Notes: generated by a model from the letters alone, not told the origin. Counted from the first letter of the stretch, positions 41,293-49,858 are shown. The stretch: DNA of 64,000 bases from Pseudosporangium ferrugineum (GCF_003002065.1 NZ_PVZG01000015.1:62001-126000), one strand, 5' to 3'. Translations and numbers: made by a program.

Positions 41293-41724
41293 ATGAGTAC
41301 CATTCGTCCAACGACCGTCGAGGTCGAAACATCGCTGCGGCTCGTAGCGCCTGATGCCACGGCTCTGCCCGTGCGTGCCAGCCTGCGGTACGACCCAGCC
41401 GACCCGTACGCGGTCCACGTGTTGTTCCACGCAGAATCAGCCGGTGGGGAAGCCGTGAGCTGGTCCTTCGCGCGGGAACTCCTCGTGACCGGGCTCGACG
41501 AGCCCGCGGGTATCGGGGACGTCCGGGTGTGGCCGTGGGCCACGCCGCGGGGCGACTTCGTGGCCCTGGCGTTGTCGTCACCCGACGGCAATGCGCTGTT
41601 CGAAGTACCACGCAGCGTTCTGGTCCGGTTCCTGCGGCGCACCTATGTGGTGGTTCCGCGGGGCCGGGAGTCCGATCATCTGGACGTGGACGCGGCGGTC
41701 AACCGGCTGCTGGCCGGTCGATAG
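41293..41724 (+). CDS. SsgA-family sporulation/cell-division regulator
   Basis: A 143-residue SsgA-like protein (SALP) of typical length. Conserved blocks: L-R-Y-D-P-x-D-P-Y-A-V (residues about 30-40), V-S-W-S-F-A-R-E-L-L, D-V-R-V-W-P-W, and L-F-E-V-P-R-S-V-L-V-R-F-L-R-R-T near the C-terminus. These proteins guide septum placement and FtsZ during sporulation in morphologically complex actinomycetes; the sequence is closest to the SsgB-like core. GGGGGGAG precedes the ATG. The 308-base region before it has no recognised operator. A strong terminator follows. Confidence 0.92.
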   Translation: MSTIRPTTVEVETSLRLVAPDATALPVRASLRYDPADPYAVHVLFHAESAGGEAVSWSFARELLVTGLDEPAGIGDVRVWPWATPRGDFVALALSSPDGNALFEVPRSVLVRFLRRTYVVVPRGRESDHLDVDAAVNRLLAGR

Positions 41725-41743
41725 CGACAACGGAATTCACGGG

Positions 41744-41785
41744 GCGACCCGTGCGGACACTGCCGGTCCGCGCGGGTCGCTTTTT
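41744..41785 (+). terminator. terminator of the SsgA-like gene
   Basis: GCGACCCGTGCGGA pairs with TCCGCGCGGGTCGC (one G-T wobble) around a 9-base loop, followed by TTTTT. A classic intrinsic terminator. Confidence 0.92.
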
Positions 41786-41908
41786 CGTTCCGCATTGAAG
41801 TCTATTTTGCCCGTTTCAATGCTCGATTTCCCGATCGTCTGGCGGATATCCGCTGACCTCGGGTCTCCCACGTGCATCGCTGGTCACGGCCGGATACCGT
41901 CGCCCTCG

Positions 41909-42835
41909 ATGGTCACCTCCGGACACCACCGCACCCGGTCGGCGCCCGCCCCGCAATGGGCCGGCGTGGGCACGTGCACGCTGTCCGGCACCGACTTTGC
42001 CGCAGAGCATCCGAGGCCGCGACGGCTGCCGTACCACCTGCTCGCCCTGACCACCGCCGGACACGGGACGGTGGAGATCGACTTCACCGCCCATCGCGTA
42101 CGGCCGGGCACGCTGCTGTGGATCAGGCCGGGTCAGGCGCTCCGCTTCGGCGTGGAGCCCGGACTCGACGCGTCCCTGGTCACCTGGAGCCGGGACCTGC
42201 TGTCGGCGGCCGAGGTCAGCGGCGTACCCGTGGACGATCTTCCCGGTCCGACCCGCTGGCAGCTGGCCGGCGAGGACGAGGACGCGGTGATCACCGAGGT
42301 GGCGCAGCTCGGTGTGGACTGCGCCCGGCACACGTCGGGCGCCGTGGCGGCCGGGCTGCTGCGGCACCAGCTCGCGGTCGTGCTGCTCCGGATCTCCCTG
42401 ATCAGCGCCGAGGACCGGGGGCTCACCTCGAGTTCGGAGGCGCGCACGTTCGCGCGGTTCCAGCACGACCTGGAGGGCGGTCATCCGCAGAGCCGCCGGG
42501 TCGAGGACTACGCCGCCCGGATCGGCTGCTCGGTGCGCACCCTCACCCGGGCGAGCCTGGCGCTGACCGGGCGTACGGCGAAACAGGTCGTCGACGACCG
42601 GGTCGCCCTGGAGGCACGCCGCCTGCTGGCCTGCACGGACCTGTCCGTCGCCGAGATCGGTCGGCGGCTGGGCTTCGGGGAGCCGACGAACTTCGGCCGC
42701 TTCTTCCACCGCGAGGCCGGGATGAGCCCGGGCGCCTTCCGCGCGGAGGCGGCGGGCCCGATGTCGGCCGAGGCCGCGGACGACGCCCCGGACATCGGCG
42801 CCCGGGTCCCGACCCAGCGCCTCGCCGCCGACTGA
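41909..42835 (+). CDS. AraC-family transcription regulator
   Basis: A 308-residue regulator if it starts at ATG 41909; longer in-frame starts (41819) add residues without conservation. The N-terminal half is a cupin-like ligand domain (Y-H-L-L-A-L-T-T-A-G-H-G-T-V-E-I-D, R-P-G-T-L-L-W-I-R-P-G-Q). The C-terminal 100 residues carry the double helix-turn-helix: V-E-D-Y-A-A-R-I-G-C-S-V-R-T-L-T-R and L-S-V-A-E-I-G-R-R-L-G-F, with F-G-R-F-F-H-R-E-A-G-M-S-P. No target gene adjoins it. A GC-rich low-complexity gap with short repeats lies between it and the Rrf2 gene. Confidence 0.88.
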   Translation: MVTSGHHRTRSAPAPQWAGVGTCTLSGTDFAAEHPRPRRLPYHLLALTTAGHGTVEIDFTAHRVRPGTLLWIRPGQALRFGVEPGLDASLVTWSRDLLSAAEVSGVPVDDLPGPTRWQLAGEDEDAVITEVAQLGVDCARHTSGAVAAGLLRHQLAVVLLRISLISAEDRGLTSSSEARTFARFQHDLEGGHPQSRRVEDYAARIGCSVRTLTRASLALTGRTAKQVVDDRVALEARRLLACTDLSVAEIGRRLGFGEPTNFGRFFHREAGMSPGAFRAEAAGPMSAEAADDAPDIGARVPTQRLAAD

Positions 42836-43110
42836 CCCGCCACCGCCCCGCGAAGCCGCGGGTCGCCACCGCCCCGCGAAGCCAGGCCGTCGTGGCTCGC
42901 CCGCCCCTCCGGCGGGCCGCCCCCGCCCCGCGAAGCCGGGCCGTCGTGGCCGGCCTGCCCCTGCGGCGGGTCGCCGAAGTCCGGCGAATCGGCTCCGCAA
43001 CCCCCGGAAGACTGAAAATGCCACCGTACGCTGACGCTCCGTGATGCCCGAATTCCCATATTTCCCGGGGTGGACGAGGGACACGAGCACGGACGCGGCA
43101 TGATGGTGGG

Positions 43111-43566
43111 GTGCAGATCTCCGCGCGCGGCGACTACGCGGTACGGGCGGCGCTGAGCTTGGCCAACGCCTACCCGGCCCTGATGTCCGCCCAGGCCATC
43201 GCCCAGGACCAGAACATGCCCAGGAAGTTCCTCGAGGCCGTCCTGGCGGATCTTCGCCGTGCCGGTGTGGTGCGAGCCCAGCGGGGGGCCGAAGGCGGCT
43301 ACACGCTGTCACAGTCCCCTCGTGACGTGACCATCGGTCAGATCCTGCGGGCCGTGGACGGGCCGCTGGCGGGGGTCCGGGGCCTGCGACCGGAGGAGAC
43401 CCAGTATTCGGGCGCGGCGGAGAACCTCCCCAACCTGTGGGTCGCCGTACGCTCCGCCGTGCGCGAAGTGGTCGACGAGGTGAGCCTCGCCGAGCTGATC
43501 AGCGGCCGGATGCCGGCCCACGTCCGCAAGCTGACCACCCGCCCCGACGCCTGGCAGCCCCGCTGA
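43111..43566 (+). CDS. Rrf2-family regulator lacking cysteines
   Basis: A 151-residue Rrf2 protein. The helix-turn-helix spans about residues 24-60 (L-M-S-A-Q-A-I-A-Q-D-Q-N-M-P, F-L-E-A-V-L-A-D-L-R-R-A-G-V-V), and the wing holds R-G-A-E-G-G-Y-T-L. There is no cysteine anywhere, so it cannot bind the iron-sulfur cluster of IscR/NsrR. This leaves the CymR/YwnA-type group, some of which sense cysteine metabolism. CATGAT lies where a -10 for leaderless translation of the GTG would be. The stop codon falls in the first unit of a tandem repeat. Confidence 0.88.
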   Translation: MQISARGDYAVRAALSLANAYPALMSAQAIAQDQNMPRKFLEAVLADLRRAGVVRAQRGAEGGYTLSQSPRDVTIGQILRAVDGPLAGVRGLRPEETQYSGAAENLPNLWVAVRSAVREVVDEVSLAELISGRMPAHVRKLTTRPDAWQPR

Positions 43567-43743
43567 GAACGCCCGGCGGCCCGGGCTGAGAACGCCCGGC
43601 GTCCCGGGCTGAGAACGCCCGGCGTCCCGGGCTGAGAACGCCCGGCGTCCCGGGCTGAGAACGCCCGGCGGCCCGGGCCGAGAACGCCCGGCGGCCCCGG
43701 CCGAGAACGCCCGGCGGCCCCGGCCGGGAACGCCCGGCCGCCG
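43565..43743. repeat. eight 23-bp tandem repeats at the end of the Rrf2 gene
   Basis: GAGAACGCCCGG begins a unit at 43565, 43588, 43611, 43634, 43657, 43680 and 43703, with a diverged copy at 43726. Each unit contains a self-complementary CCCGG core. The first unit overlaps the Rrf2 stop codon. Confidence 0.93.
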
Positions 43744-43813
43744 CGGTGAGTTTCGGAAAATCGGTCATCGGGAATCCCTGGATCATCTGGCGTATCCACG
43801 GAAGGAGCCCCCG

Positions 43814-43999
43814 ATGGGCATCATGTACCGCAGCCGCAAGAAGTTCGGTCCGCTGATCCTGAACTTCACGCAGCGGGGCCTCTCCTCCTGGACCATCAAG
43901 ATCGGCCGCTGGTCCTGGAACTCGAAGGCGAAGGCGCACCGCGTCGACCTGCCCGGCCCGCTGTCGTGGAAGCAGGACAAGTCCAGCTCCCGCTCCTGA
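43814..43999 (+). CDS. DUF4236-like small protein
   Basis: A 61-residue basic protein. The first part (Y-R-S-R-K-K-F-G-P-L-I-L-N-F-T-Q-R-G) matches the DUF4236 pattern of R-x-x-K-K-x-x-P-x-x-x-N-x-S/T-x-x-G, followed by S-S-W-T-I-K-I-G-R-W-S-W-N. GGAAGGAGC precedes the ATG at good spacing. DUF4236 proteins are short beta-rich proteins of unknown function, here probably soluble. Confidence 0.75.
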   Translation: MGIMYRSRKKFGPLILNFTQRGLSSWTIKIGRWSWNSKAKAHRVDLPGPLSWKQDKSSSRS

Positions 44000-44034
44000 C
44001 CGTCACCCGACCGGCCGCCCTCCGACAGCCCTGA

Positions 44035-44104
44035 AGCCGGTCGGCACAAGGCCGGTCGGCACAAGGCCGGTCGGCACAAAGCCGGCCGGCGCAAAGCCGG
44101 CCCG
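44035..44104. repeat. 15-bp tandem repeats downstream of DUF4236
   Basis: Four units of GGTCGGCACAARGCC or a close variant occur back to back, between the DUF4236 gene and the convergent next gene. No gene is seen here. Confidence 0.85.
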
Positions 44105-44146
44105 CTCAGTGACCCGGCCCCGCCGGGCCCGGCCGGTGGGGCGCGG

Positions 44147-45037
44147 TCAGGTCGAGATCGTCACGTCGCCGCCCAGGCGGCCGTGTTCCGGGCGCCGGGT
44201 CACCGTCCCGGCGTCCAGCAGGGTGTGCAGGACCCGGGTGGCGTCCGCCGCCCGGTACACCGTCTCGGTCAGCGCGTACGTGCGCAGCTCCGTCACCGTC
44301 GCCTCGCCCACCTCGGCCAGGTGGGCGAGCAGTTCGCGGCGCAGCGGCCCCGGGTGCGGGCTGAGCGAGATGTCGATCAGGTGGCGTTCCGGGTCGCCCG
44401 GGTCGCGGTAGCGCACGCCCGCGTACTCGTCGACGGCCCAGAGCAGGTCCTTGAACGCCTCGAGGTTCTTGCTGTGGGTCGTCGCGTACACGACGGTCTC
44501 GCCCGGCGCGTCCGAGTCGGCGAGTTCGACCGCGGCGACCAGCGGGAACCCGGCCTCCGCGAGCGCGGCCCGGGTCGGTGGCACCGGCACCGCGCCCGGC
44601 AGCGCGAGCAGCGCCTCCGCCGGCTTTCCGCGGGCCAGGACGGCGAGCAGGTCCGGGCCGGGCGGTCCGCCGGCGGCGCTGCAATCCAGGAAACCCAGCA
44701 CGGGTACGCGCAGAGCACCCGCCGCCCCCAGCGCCGCCGCCCACGTGGCCTCGGTCGGCCCCGGCACTCCCAGCACGCTGAGGCCGGCGGCGAGCCCACC
44801 GTCTCCGTCGGTGCGGAGTTCGGCGCCGACCGTGACCATGGCCAGCTCCCGCCCCCTGACCAGGTCGGACTGCTCGGTGAAGACACCCAGGGCCGCCTCT
44901 GCGAGCTCGCGGGTGCTCTCGGCGTACCCGTGGGCGTAGACGGCCCGGCGGGCCCGGTGGAGGGCGGCCGGGGCCCAGGCCTCGAGATGGCGGACGAGAA
45001 TTTCGCGTTTGACCGCGGCGACGCTGTTGGCGCTCAT
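44147..45037 (-). CDS. uncharacterised protein with C-terminal winged-helix-like domain
   Basis: A 296-residue soluble protein. Residues about 10-40 form a helical start (V-K-R-E-I-L-V-R-H-L-E-A-W). The middle is alpha/beta, with V-L-G-F-L-D-C-S and T-V-V-Y-A-T-T-H-S-K-N-L-E-A-F-K-D-L-L-W. The last 75 residues read R-R-E-L-L-A-H-L-A-E-V-G-E-A-T-V-T-E-L and V-L-H-T-L-L-D-A-G-T-V-T-R-R, a winged-helix pattern. The helical start and lysine-rich middle are reminiscent of three-Cys-motif partner (TcmP) proteins, but no partner gene is present. It shares a control region with the divergent TPR gene. Confidence 0.6.
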   Translation of the reverse strand: MSANSVAAVKREILVRHLEAWAPAALHRARRAVYAHGYAESTRELAEAALGVFTEQSDLVRGRELAMVTVGAELRTDGDGGLAAGLSVLGVPGPTEATWAAALGAAGALRVPVLGFLDCSAAGGPPGPDLLAVLARGKPAEALLALPGAVPVPPTRAALAEAGFPLVAAVELADSDAPGETVVYATTHSKNLEAFKDLLWAVDEYAGVRYRDPGDPERHLIDISLSPHPGPLRRELLAHLAEVGEATVTELRTYALTETVYRAADATRVLHTLLDAGTVTRRPEHGRLGGDVTIST

Positions 45038-45078
45038 ATCGGTGTTCTACCGTGTGCGAGGGCACAAAGGGTACGCGG

Positions 45079-45116
45079 CGTAGGACTTGTACCTACGGTG
45101 TCCGAGCAGACACTAT
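45079..45116 (+). promoter_or_regulatory. promoter and inverted repeat of the TPR membrane protein gene
   Basis: TTGTAC (45087-45092) and CACTAT (45111-45116) are separated by 18 bases, with a GTG seven bases after the -10, as in leaderless transcripts. CGTAGG (45079-45084) and CCTACG (45092-45097) form an inverted repeat over the -35, a good repressor position. Confidence 0.5.
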
Positions 45117-45123
45117 GAGGCAC

Positions 45124-46953
45124 GTGCCCCCTCAGCTCGCCGCGCTCACCGCTCAGGCGCAGACGTTGACGGCCGAGGGCGACCTCGCCGGCGCCCGGGC
45201 CGTGCTCGACGGCGTGCTCGATCCGGCCGAGACCGACCCGCAACGCGCCTCGCCGGACCTCGCCCTCGCCGCGGCCCTGCACGCCAGGATCCTCATCGCG
45301 CTCGGCGACGCGCACGCCGCACGGATCTGGGCCGGCTTCGCGCACGCGGCCGAGGAGCGGCTGCACGGCCCGCACGACGAGCGGACGATCGCCGCCGCCG
45401 CGACGCACGCCGCCGTCCTGCACCGGGTGGGCAACTTCGGCCGGGCCGCCCAGCTCTACCACGATCTGGTCGCCGAGCTGACGGCGCTGGACGGGCCGCT
45501 GTCGACGCGGGTGCTGGCCGCCGAGGCCGACCTGGCGACCGCCGAGCACGCCGCCGGGCACTGCACCGCCGCGCGGGCCCGGCTCGCCGACGCCTGGACC
45601 CGGCACCGGGAGGTGCACGGCGACGACTCCGCGGCCGGCATCAAGATGCTGGCCCGGCTGGGGGCGATGGAGCGGGAGTGCGCGCGGGACGGGGAGGCGG
45701 GGGAGCACCTGGCGCTGGCGCAGGAGCTGTGCGCCCGCTACCTGCCGGCGGACCATTCGCTGGCCCAGCAGATCGCGCGGCTCGCCACCGGTCCCGTCTC
45801 CGGGCGGCACCAGTGCGGCCGGGTGCAGCGCTCGGCGGGCCCGCTGCCGGACGGCCCCGCCGCCGGGGTGAGCCGCGAGCCGGCCCCGGCGGCGGGGGCC
45901 GCACCCGCGGTGCCGCAGCCCTGGGTGCCCGCGAGCCGGGGCGCGCCCGGCACGCCGCCGCCGATGGACGACCTGGCGCCCGGTGACCTGACCGGACGGC
46001 ATGCCCGGCCGGAGCCGCCGGTCCCGCTCCCGCTGACGTCTCCCGCACCCGCGCCGCCCGACCCGGAGGAGCCGGAGCCGCAGGCCGGCACGGTGTACTT
46101 CCCCCCGGCGCAGCGATCCGCGCCGCCGCAGGAGAGCGCGCTGCCGACGCCCCCCGCCGAATGGCCGGCCCGGGGGCAGGTGGCCCAGAGCCTGGCCGGC
46201 CACGCGACGGCGGCGCCGGAGGAGCACGACCCGGCCGGCCACGGGACGGTGGCGTCGGGAGACCAAGGCCCGGCCGGCTACGGGACCGCGGCGCCGGAGG
46301 AGTACGGCCCGGCCGGCCACGGGCACGCGGCGCCGCGGGAGGCCGAGCCGCCGGGGCCGTACCCGCCGGACTCCGTGCCGGTCGCCGCGTCGATGCCGGA
46401 CGCGTATCCGCCCGGCCCCCGGCTGCCCGTGGACCGGGCGAGCGCCCCGGTCGTCGAGCGTCCGCCCGTACCCGTCGAGGCTCCTGACCGGCCCGCGAGC
46501 CGGCAGCCCTTCATCCTGGCCGCCGTGGTCGTGGCCGGGGTCGCCGCCGCGGCGGCCGTCGTCGCGGTGACCCTGCCCCGCGGTGACCGGGCCGGCGGCG
46601 TGGCCGGACCGCCCGCCGCGGCCACCAGCCCCGCGCAGGGTTCCGCCGCGACCGCCGCGCCGAGTCCGGAGGTGAGCGTCGACCCGCTGGCCCCGATCGG
46701 GGTCAAACTGCGCGACAACCGCGACAGCGTGTCGCTGACCTGGCGTTACCCGAAAGGTTCCGAGGGCCCGGTGCTGATCTCCGGCGGCCGCGAGGGGCAG
46801 GAGCAGCGGGCGTTCCAGCAGTTGCCGGCCGGCACCACCGACTACGTCGTGTACGGGCTGAACGAGCGGCTCGACTACTGCTTCACGGTCGCCGTGGTCT
46901 ACACCGTCGACAAGGTGGCCGCCTCCCGGCCGGCCTGCACGAACCGGCGCTGA
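45124..46953 (+). CDS. TPR protein with transmembrane helix and FN3-like C-terminus
   Basis: A 609-residue protein. The GTG at 45124 is chosen from the leaderless promoter; ATG 45115 is possible. Residues 1-230 are helical TPR-like repeats (A-R-A-V-L-D-G-V-L-D, A-A-Q-L-Y-H-D-L-V). Residues about 240-455 are proline-, alanine- and glycine-rich and disordered, with imperfect A-G-H-G-T-A-A-P-E-E repeats. One helix at about 462-482 crosses the membrane. The C-terminal 90 residues (V-S-L-T-W-R-Y-P-K-G and Y-V-V-Y-G-L-N-E-R-L-D-Y-C-F-T-V) look like a fibronectin type III domain. It may link a cytoplasmic assembly to the cell surface. Confidence 0.75.
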   Translation: MPPQLAALTAQAQTLTAEGDLAGARAVLDGVLDPAETDPQRASPDLALAAALHARILIALGDAHAARIWAGFAHAAEERLHGPHDERTIAAAATHAAVLHRVGNFGRAAQLYHDLVAELTALDGPLSTRVLAAEADLATAEHAAGHCTAARARLADAWTRHREVHGDDSAAGIKMLARLGAMERECARDGEAGEHLALAQELCARYLPADHSLAQQIARLATGPVSGRHQCGRVQRSAGPLPDGPAAGVSREPAPAAGAAPAVPQPWVPASRGAPGTPPPMDDLAPGDLTGRHARPEPPVPLPLTSPAPAPPDPEEPEPQAGTVYFPPAQRSAPPQESALPTPPAEWPARGQVAQSLAGHATAAPEEHDPAGHGTVASGDQGPAGYGTAAPEEYGPAGHGHAAPREAEPPGPYPPDSVPVAASMPDAYPPGPRLPVDRASAPVVERPPVPVEAPDRPASRQPFILAAVVVAGVAAAAAVVAVTLPRGDRAGGVAGPPAAATSPAQGSAATAAPSPEVSVDPLAPIGVKLRDNRDSVSLTWRYPKGSEGPVLISGGREGQEQRAFQQLPAGTTDYVVYGLNERLDYCFTVAVVYTVDKVAASRPACTNRR

Positions 46954-47066
46954 GTGCGGGCAACCAAGCTGCAACCCGGCAACACCTCAATGTTTCCGGC
47001 CACCACCCGATCGGGGACGGATGCCAGAGGACCCCGCCGGGGCCGACGGGGAGAGGCGGGGCGCTT

Positions 47067-48656
47067 GTGACCACCGAGGCGGCAGCCGGGACCGAGCCTG
47101 CCCTGGTCGTGGACGAGCGCGCCCAGCTGGAGGCCACCCTCGCCGAGCTGGAGTCCCGGCCCGCGTCCAAGTTCCGCAGCGTGGCCGCGCCCGCCGCGGC
47201 GGTCGAGCGCCGGGCCTGCGCGCTGGGCCTCGACGACCTGGCGATGCGCGCGAAGCTGATGCGCGCCGACGTGCTGACGCGCGCGGGCCGGTCCGAGCGC
47301 GGCGGCCAGTGGGCGCACCACGTGCTCGCCTGGGCCCAGGAGCACGAGCACCCCTTCCTGCTGGCGCGGGCGCACCGGGTCCTGTCGAACTTCTACCGCC
47401 AGGTCGGTGACATCTCCGAGGGACTCACCCACGCCGTGCAGGGCGTCGCGCACCTCACCGACGACGAGCCGCCGGGCATCCGGGCCCGGCACCTGATGAC
47501 CCTCGCCGTCGCGCTGGACGAGAGCGGGTCCACCGCGGAGGGCGATCGGCGCTTCCGGGAGGCGCTGAGCATCGCCACCGCCCTCGGGGACCTCGATCTG
47601 ACCATCAACATCCTCAACAACATGGCGTACACGGCGTACGAGAACGAGGACGAGCCCGGCGCCCGTGCACTGGTCGCGCACATGCGCGAGGTGCAGGCCC
47701 GCGGGCCGCGCAACTTCAGCGCGCTCGAGCTGGACACCATCGCGCGCATCGAGATGATGAGCGGTCACTACGACGCGGCCGAGGAGACGCTGCACGTCAT
47801 GCTGGACGTCGGTCAGTCGACGGTCGACATGCACGAGGGTGACGCGCCGGCCGTGTGCCTGCTCACCCTGGCCGAGGCGCGGCGCCTGGGGCACCGCTAC
47901 GCGGCGGCCCAGGAAGCCCTGGACGCGGCGGTCCGGTGGGCGGAGGAGCGCGGTCTTGATCGCGTACGGGCACAGGCCCGCGAGGAGCAGGCGGCCCTCT
48001 ACGCCACCACGGGCCGGTTCCGGGAGGCCTACGAGGAGCACCGCGCGTTCCACAAGGCGGCGACGGCCCTGCACTCGGCGCAGCGGGAGGCCCGCGCCCG
48101 GGCGCTGCAGGCGGTGTTCGAGGCGACGGAGGCGCGCCGCGCGAGCGAACACTTCCGGGAGATGGCCCACCGCGACGCCCTGACCGGCCTCTACAACCGC
48201 CGGTACGTCAACGAGCGGCTGCCCGCGCTGCTGGGTGAGGCGCTGGTCCGGCGTACGCCGATGTCGCTCGCCATCCTCGACCTGGACCACTTCAAGCGGG
48301 TCAACGACACCCTGTCCCACCACACCGGCGACGTGGTGCTGCAGCAGATCGCCCAGCTGCTGCTCGAGGCGGTGCACGGGCCGATGATCGCCGCGCGGAT
48401 GGGCGGCGAGGAGTTCCTGCTGATCATGCCGGGGCTGACCGCGGACGAGGCGGCCGAGCGGTGCGAGCGGCTGCGGCTGCGGATCCGGGCGCACGCGTGG
48501 GAGCCGATCACCGGCGCGCTCCCGGTGACCACCAGCATCGGCGTGACGACCTCGGACGACGGCCGCGGGTCGCCGTCGTCGCTGCTCTCGCTGGCGGACC
48601 GCAACCTGTACGTGGCCAAGCGCGAGGGCCGCGACCGGGTCGTGGCCGACGTCTGA
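47067..48656 (+). CDS. TPR-GGDEF protein, probable diguanylate cyclase
   Basis: A 529-residue cytoplasmic protein. The first 340 residues are TPR-like helical repeats in place of a membrane sensor. The GGDEF domain runs from about residue 370 (H-R-D-A-L-T-G-L-Y-N-R-R-Y) to the end, with L-D-L-D-H-F-K-R-V-N-D and an intact G-G-E-E-F at 446-450. The residues needed for c-di-GMP synthesis are present. The position for the inhibitory R-x-x-D site just before the motif is M-I-A-A-R, so product inhibition is probably absent. c-di-GMP controls development in actinomycetes through BldD. Confidence 0.88.
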   Translation: MTTEAAAGTEPALVVDERAQLEATLAELESRPASKFRSVAAPAAAVERRACALGLDDLAMRAKLMRADVLTRAGRSERGGQWAHHVLAWAQEHEHPFLLARAHRVLSNFYRQVGDISEGLTHAVQGVAHLTDDEPPGIRARHLMTLAVALDESGSTAEGDRRFREALSIATALGDLDLTINILNNMAYTAYENEDEPGARALVAHMREVQARGPRNFSALELDTIARIEMMSGHYDAAEETLHVMLDVGQSTVDMHEGDAPAVCLLTLAEARRLGHRYAAAQEALDAAVRWAEERGLDRVRAQAREEQAALYATTGRFREAYEEHRAFHKAATALHSAQREARARALQAVFEATEARRASEHFREMAHRDALTGLYNRRYVNERLPALLGEALVRRTPMSLAILDLDHFKRVNDTLSHHTGDVVLQQIAQLLLEAVHGPMIAARMGGEEFLLIMPGLTADEAAERCERLRLRIRAHAWEPITGALPVTTSIGVTTSDDGRGSPSSLLSLADRNLYVAKREGRDRVVADV

Positions 48657-48771
48657 TCCGCCCCGCGCCGGGTAATAGCGGCGCATGCTGCCGCTCGCCC
48701 TGTCCGCGCCGAGACCCCTGCTCCGGCCTGCGGGGCCGGGCCAGGACCCTGCCGTATCCCGCCGAGGCTGG

Positions 48772-49530
48772 GTGAGCCGGTGGTCCACGGTCGCCCGGGT
48801 ACGCACGCACACCCGCGTCCCCGCCGAGCCCGGGACCGGCCTGCCCGTACTGATGCTGCACGGGCTGGCGGTGTCGCACCGCTACCTGATGCCCACGGCG
48901 GACGCGCTGGCCGGCCGGCATCCCGTGCTCGTACCCGATCTGCCGGGTTTCGGGCTCAGCAGCAAGCCGCCGATCGCCTTCGACGTGTCCCTGCACGCCC
49001 GGTTCCTCTCGGCCTGGCTGGACCACCACGGCCTCTCCGGGGTGGCGGTCGCCGGCCACTCGTTCGGCGCCGAGGTCGCGGCGGCCCTGGCCGTGCTGCG
49101 CCCGGACGCGGTGGCCGCGCTGGTGCTGGCGAGTCCCACCGCGGACCCGGCCGCCCGCAGCCGCCGCGGCCTGGCCGGCCGGTGGTGCGCCGACCTGCTC
49201 GCCGAGGATCCGCGGCAGGCGGCGATCCTGGCCCGCGACGTGTGGGACGCGCGGCCGTGGCGGGTCTGGGCGACGCTCGGGCACTCCGTGCACAACCGGA
49301 TCGAGGCGGACCTGCGCCGGGTGGCCGCCCCCACCCTGGTGCTCGGCGGGGATCGGGACCCGGTGGCGCCGCTCGCCTGGCGTACCGAGGTGGCACGCCT
49401 CGCCGGCGGCGTGTCGGTCACCCTGCCGGGCGCCGCCCACAACGCCCTGACGACCGCGGGCCCGGCCGCCGCCGACGCGATCGCCACCCATCTCGCCGCG
49501 GTGACGACTGCTTTCCGCAAGGCTGGGTGA
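48772..49530 (+). CDS. alpha/beta-fold hydrolase
   Basis: A 252-residue hydrolase. GTG at 48772 is chosen because upstream residues are proline/arginine-rich. Oxyanion H-G-L-A, D-L-P-G-F-G (typical of the family after beta4), the nucleophile elbow G-H-S-F-G, acid in G-G-D-R-D-P-V, and the histidine of G-A-A-H-N-A-L complete the triad. No lid insertion is obvious. Esterase, lactonase or haloperoxidase-like activities are all possible. Confidence 0.85.
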   Translation: MSRWSTVARVRTHTRVPAEPGTGLPVLMLHGLAVSHRYLMPTADALAGRHPVLVPDLPGFGLSSKPPIAFDVSLHARFLSAWLDHHGLSGVAVAGHSFGAEVAAALAVLRPDAVAALVLASPTADPAARSRRGLAGRWCADLLAEDPRQAAILARDVWDARPWRVWATLGHSVHNRIEADLRRVAAPTLVLGGDRDPVAPLAWRTEVARLAGGVSVTLPGAAHNALTTAGPAAADAIATHLAAVTTAFRKAG

Positions 49531-49550
49531 TCGCCGCCCCATAAATGGGT

Positions 49551-49578
49551 TTGCCGACGCGGTGGGGCGGCCTACCGT
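49551..49578 (+). promoter_or_regulatory. candidate promoter of the short ORF and tRNA array
   Basis: TTGCCG (49551-49556) and TACCGT (49573-49578) are 16 bases apart, about 45 bases upstream of the short ORF start. It would drive transcription through the ORF into the tRNA array. Confidence 0.35.
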
Positions 49579-49623
49579 AGTGATCGGCACCGAGACGAAC
49601 CGACCACGGTCAGGAGACCAACC

Positions 49624-49746
49624 ATGTTGTGGCACACCTCGATCGCAGCGCAGCGGCTGACGCCGCGCGGCGGGGTCGCCGTGGCGTGCGCCGGCTTCCT
49701 GGCCGGCGGTGACTATCACCGTGACCTGGGCCGGTGGCGCAGCTAG
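49624..49746 (+). CDS. 40-residue ORF before the tRNA array
   Basis: The ATG at 49624 follows CAGGAG at eight bases. The 40-residue frame (starting M-L-W-H-T-S-I-A-A-Q-R) ends at 49746 with a TAG, about 110 bases before the first tRNA. The composition is moderately hydrophobic in the middle (V-A-V-A-C-A-G-F-L-A-G-G). I recognise no family. Good ribosome site and location suggest it is translated, possibly as a leader. The 49747-49858 gap has a small GC-rich hairpin (GGCGCC-like) and nothing else. Confidence 0.4.
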   Translation: MLWHTSIAAQRLTPRGGVAVACAGFLAGGDYHRDLGRWRS

Positions 49747-49858
49747 TACTCTCCACTAGCGATCGTCGCGCCGCCCTCCCGCATCCGGGAACGGGCGGCT
49801 TTTCCGTCCCGGGACCGGCCCGTCCATCGAGAACTCCACAGCGGATGGCACATCACCT

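Noticed and set aside
42836..43020. Short GC-rich repeats after the AraC gene as a structured RNA
   Set aside because: Repeats of CCGCCCCGCGAAGCC are imperfect and give many equal foldings; no consistent structure.
43565..43743. CRISPR-like array
   Set aside because: Units of 23 bases are directly adjacent without spacers, so this is a plain tandem repeat.
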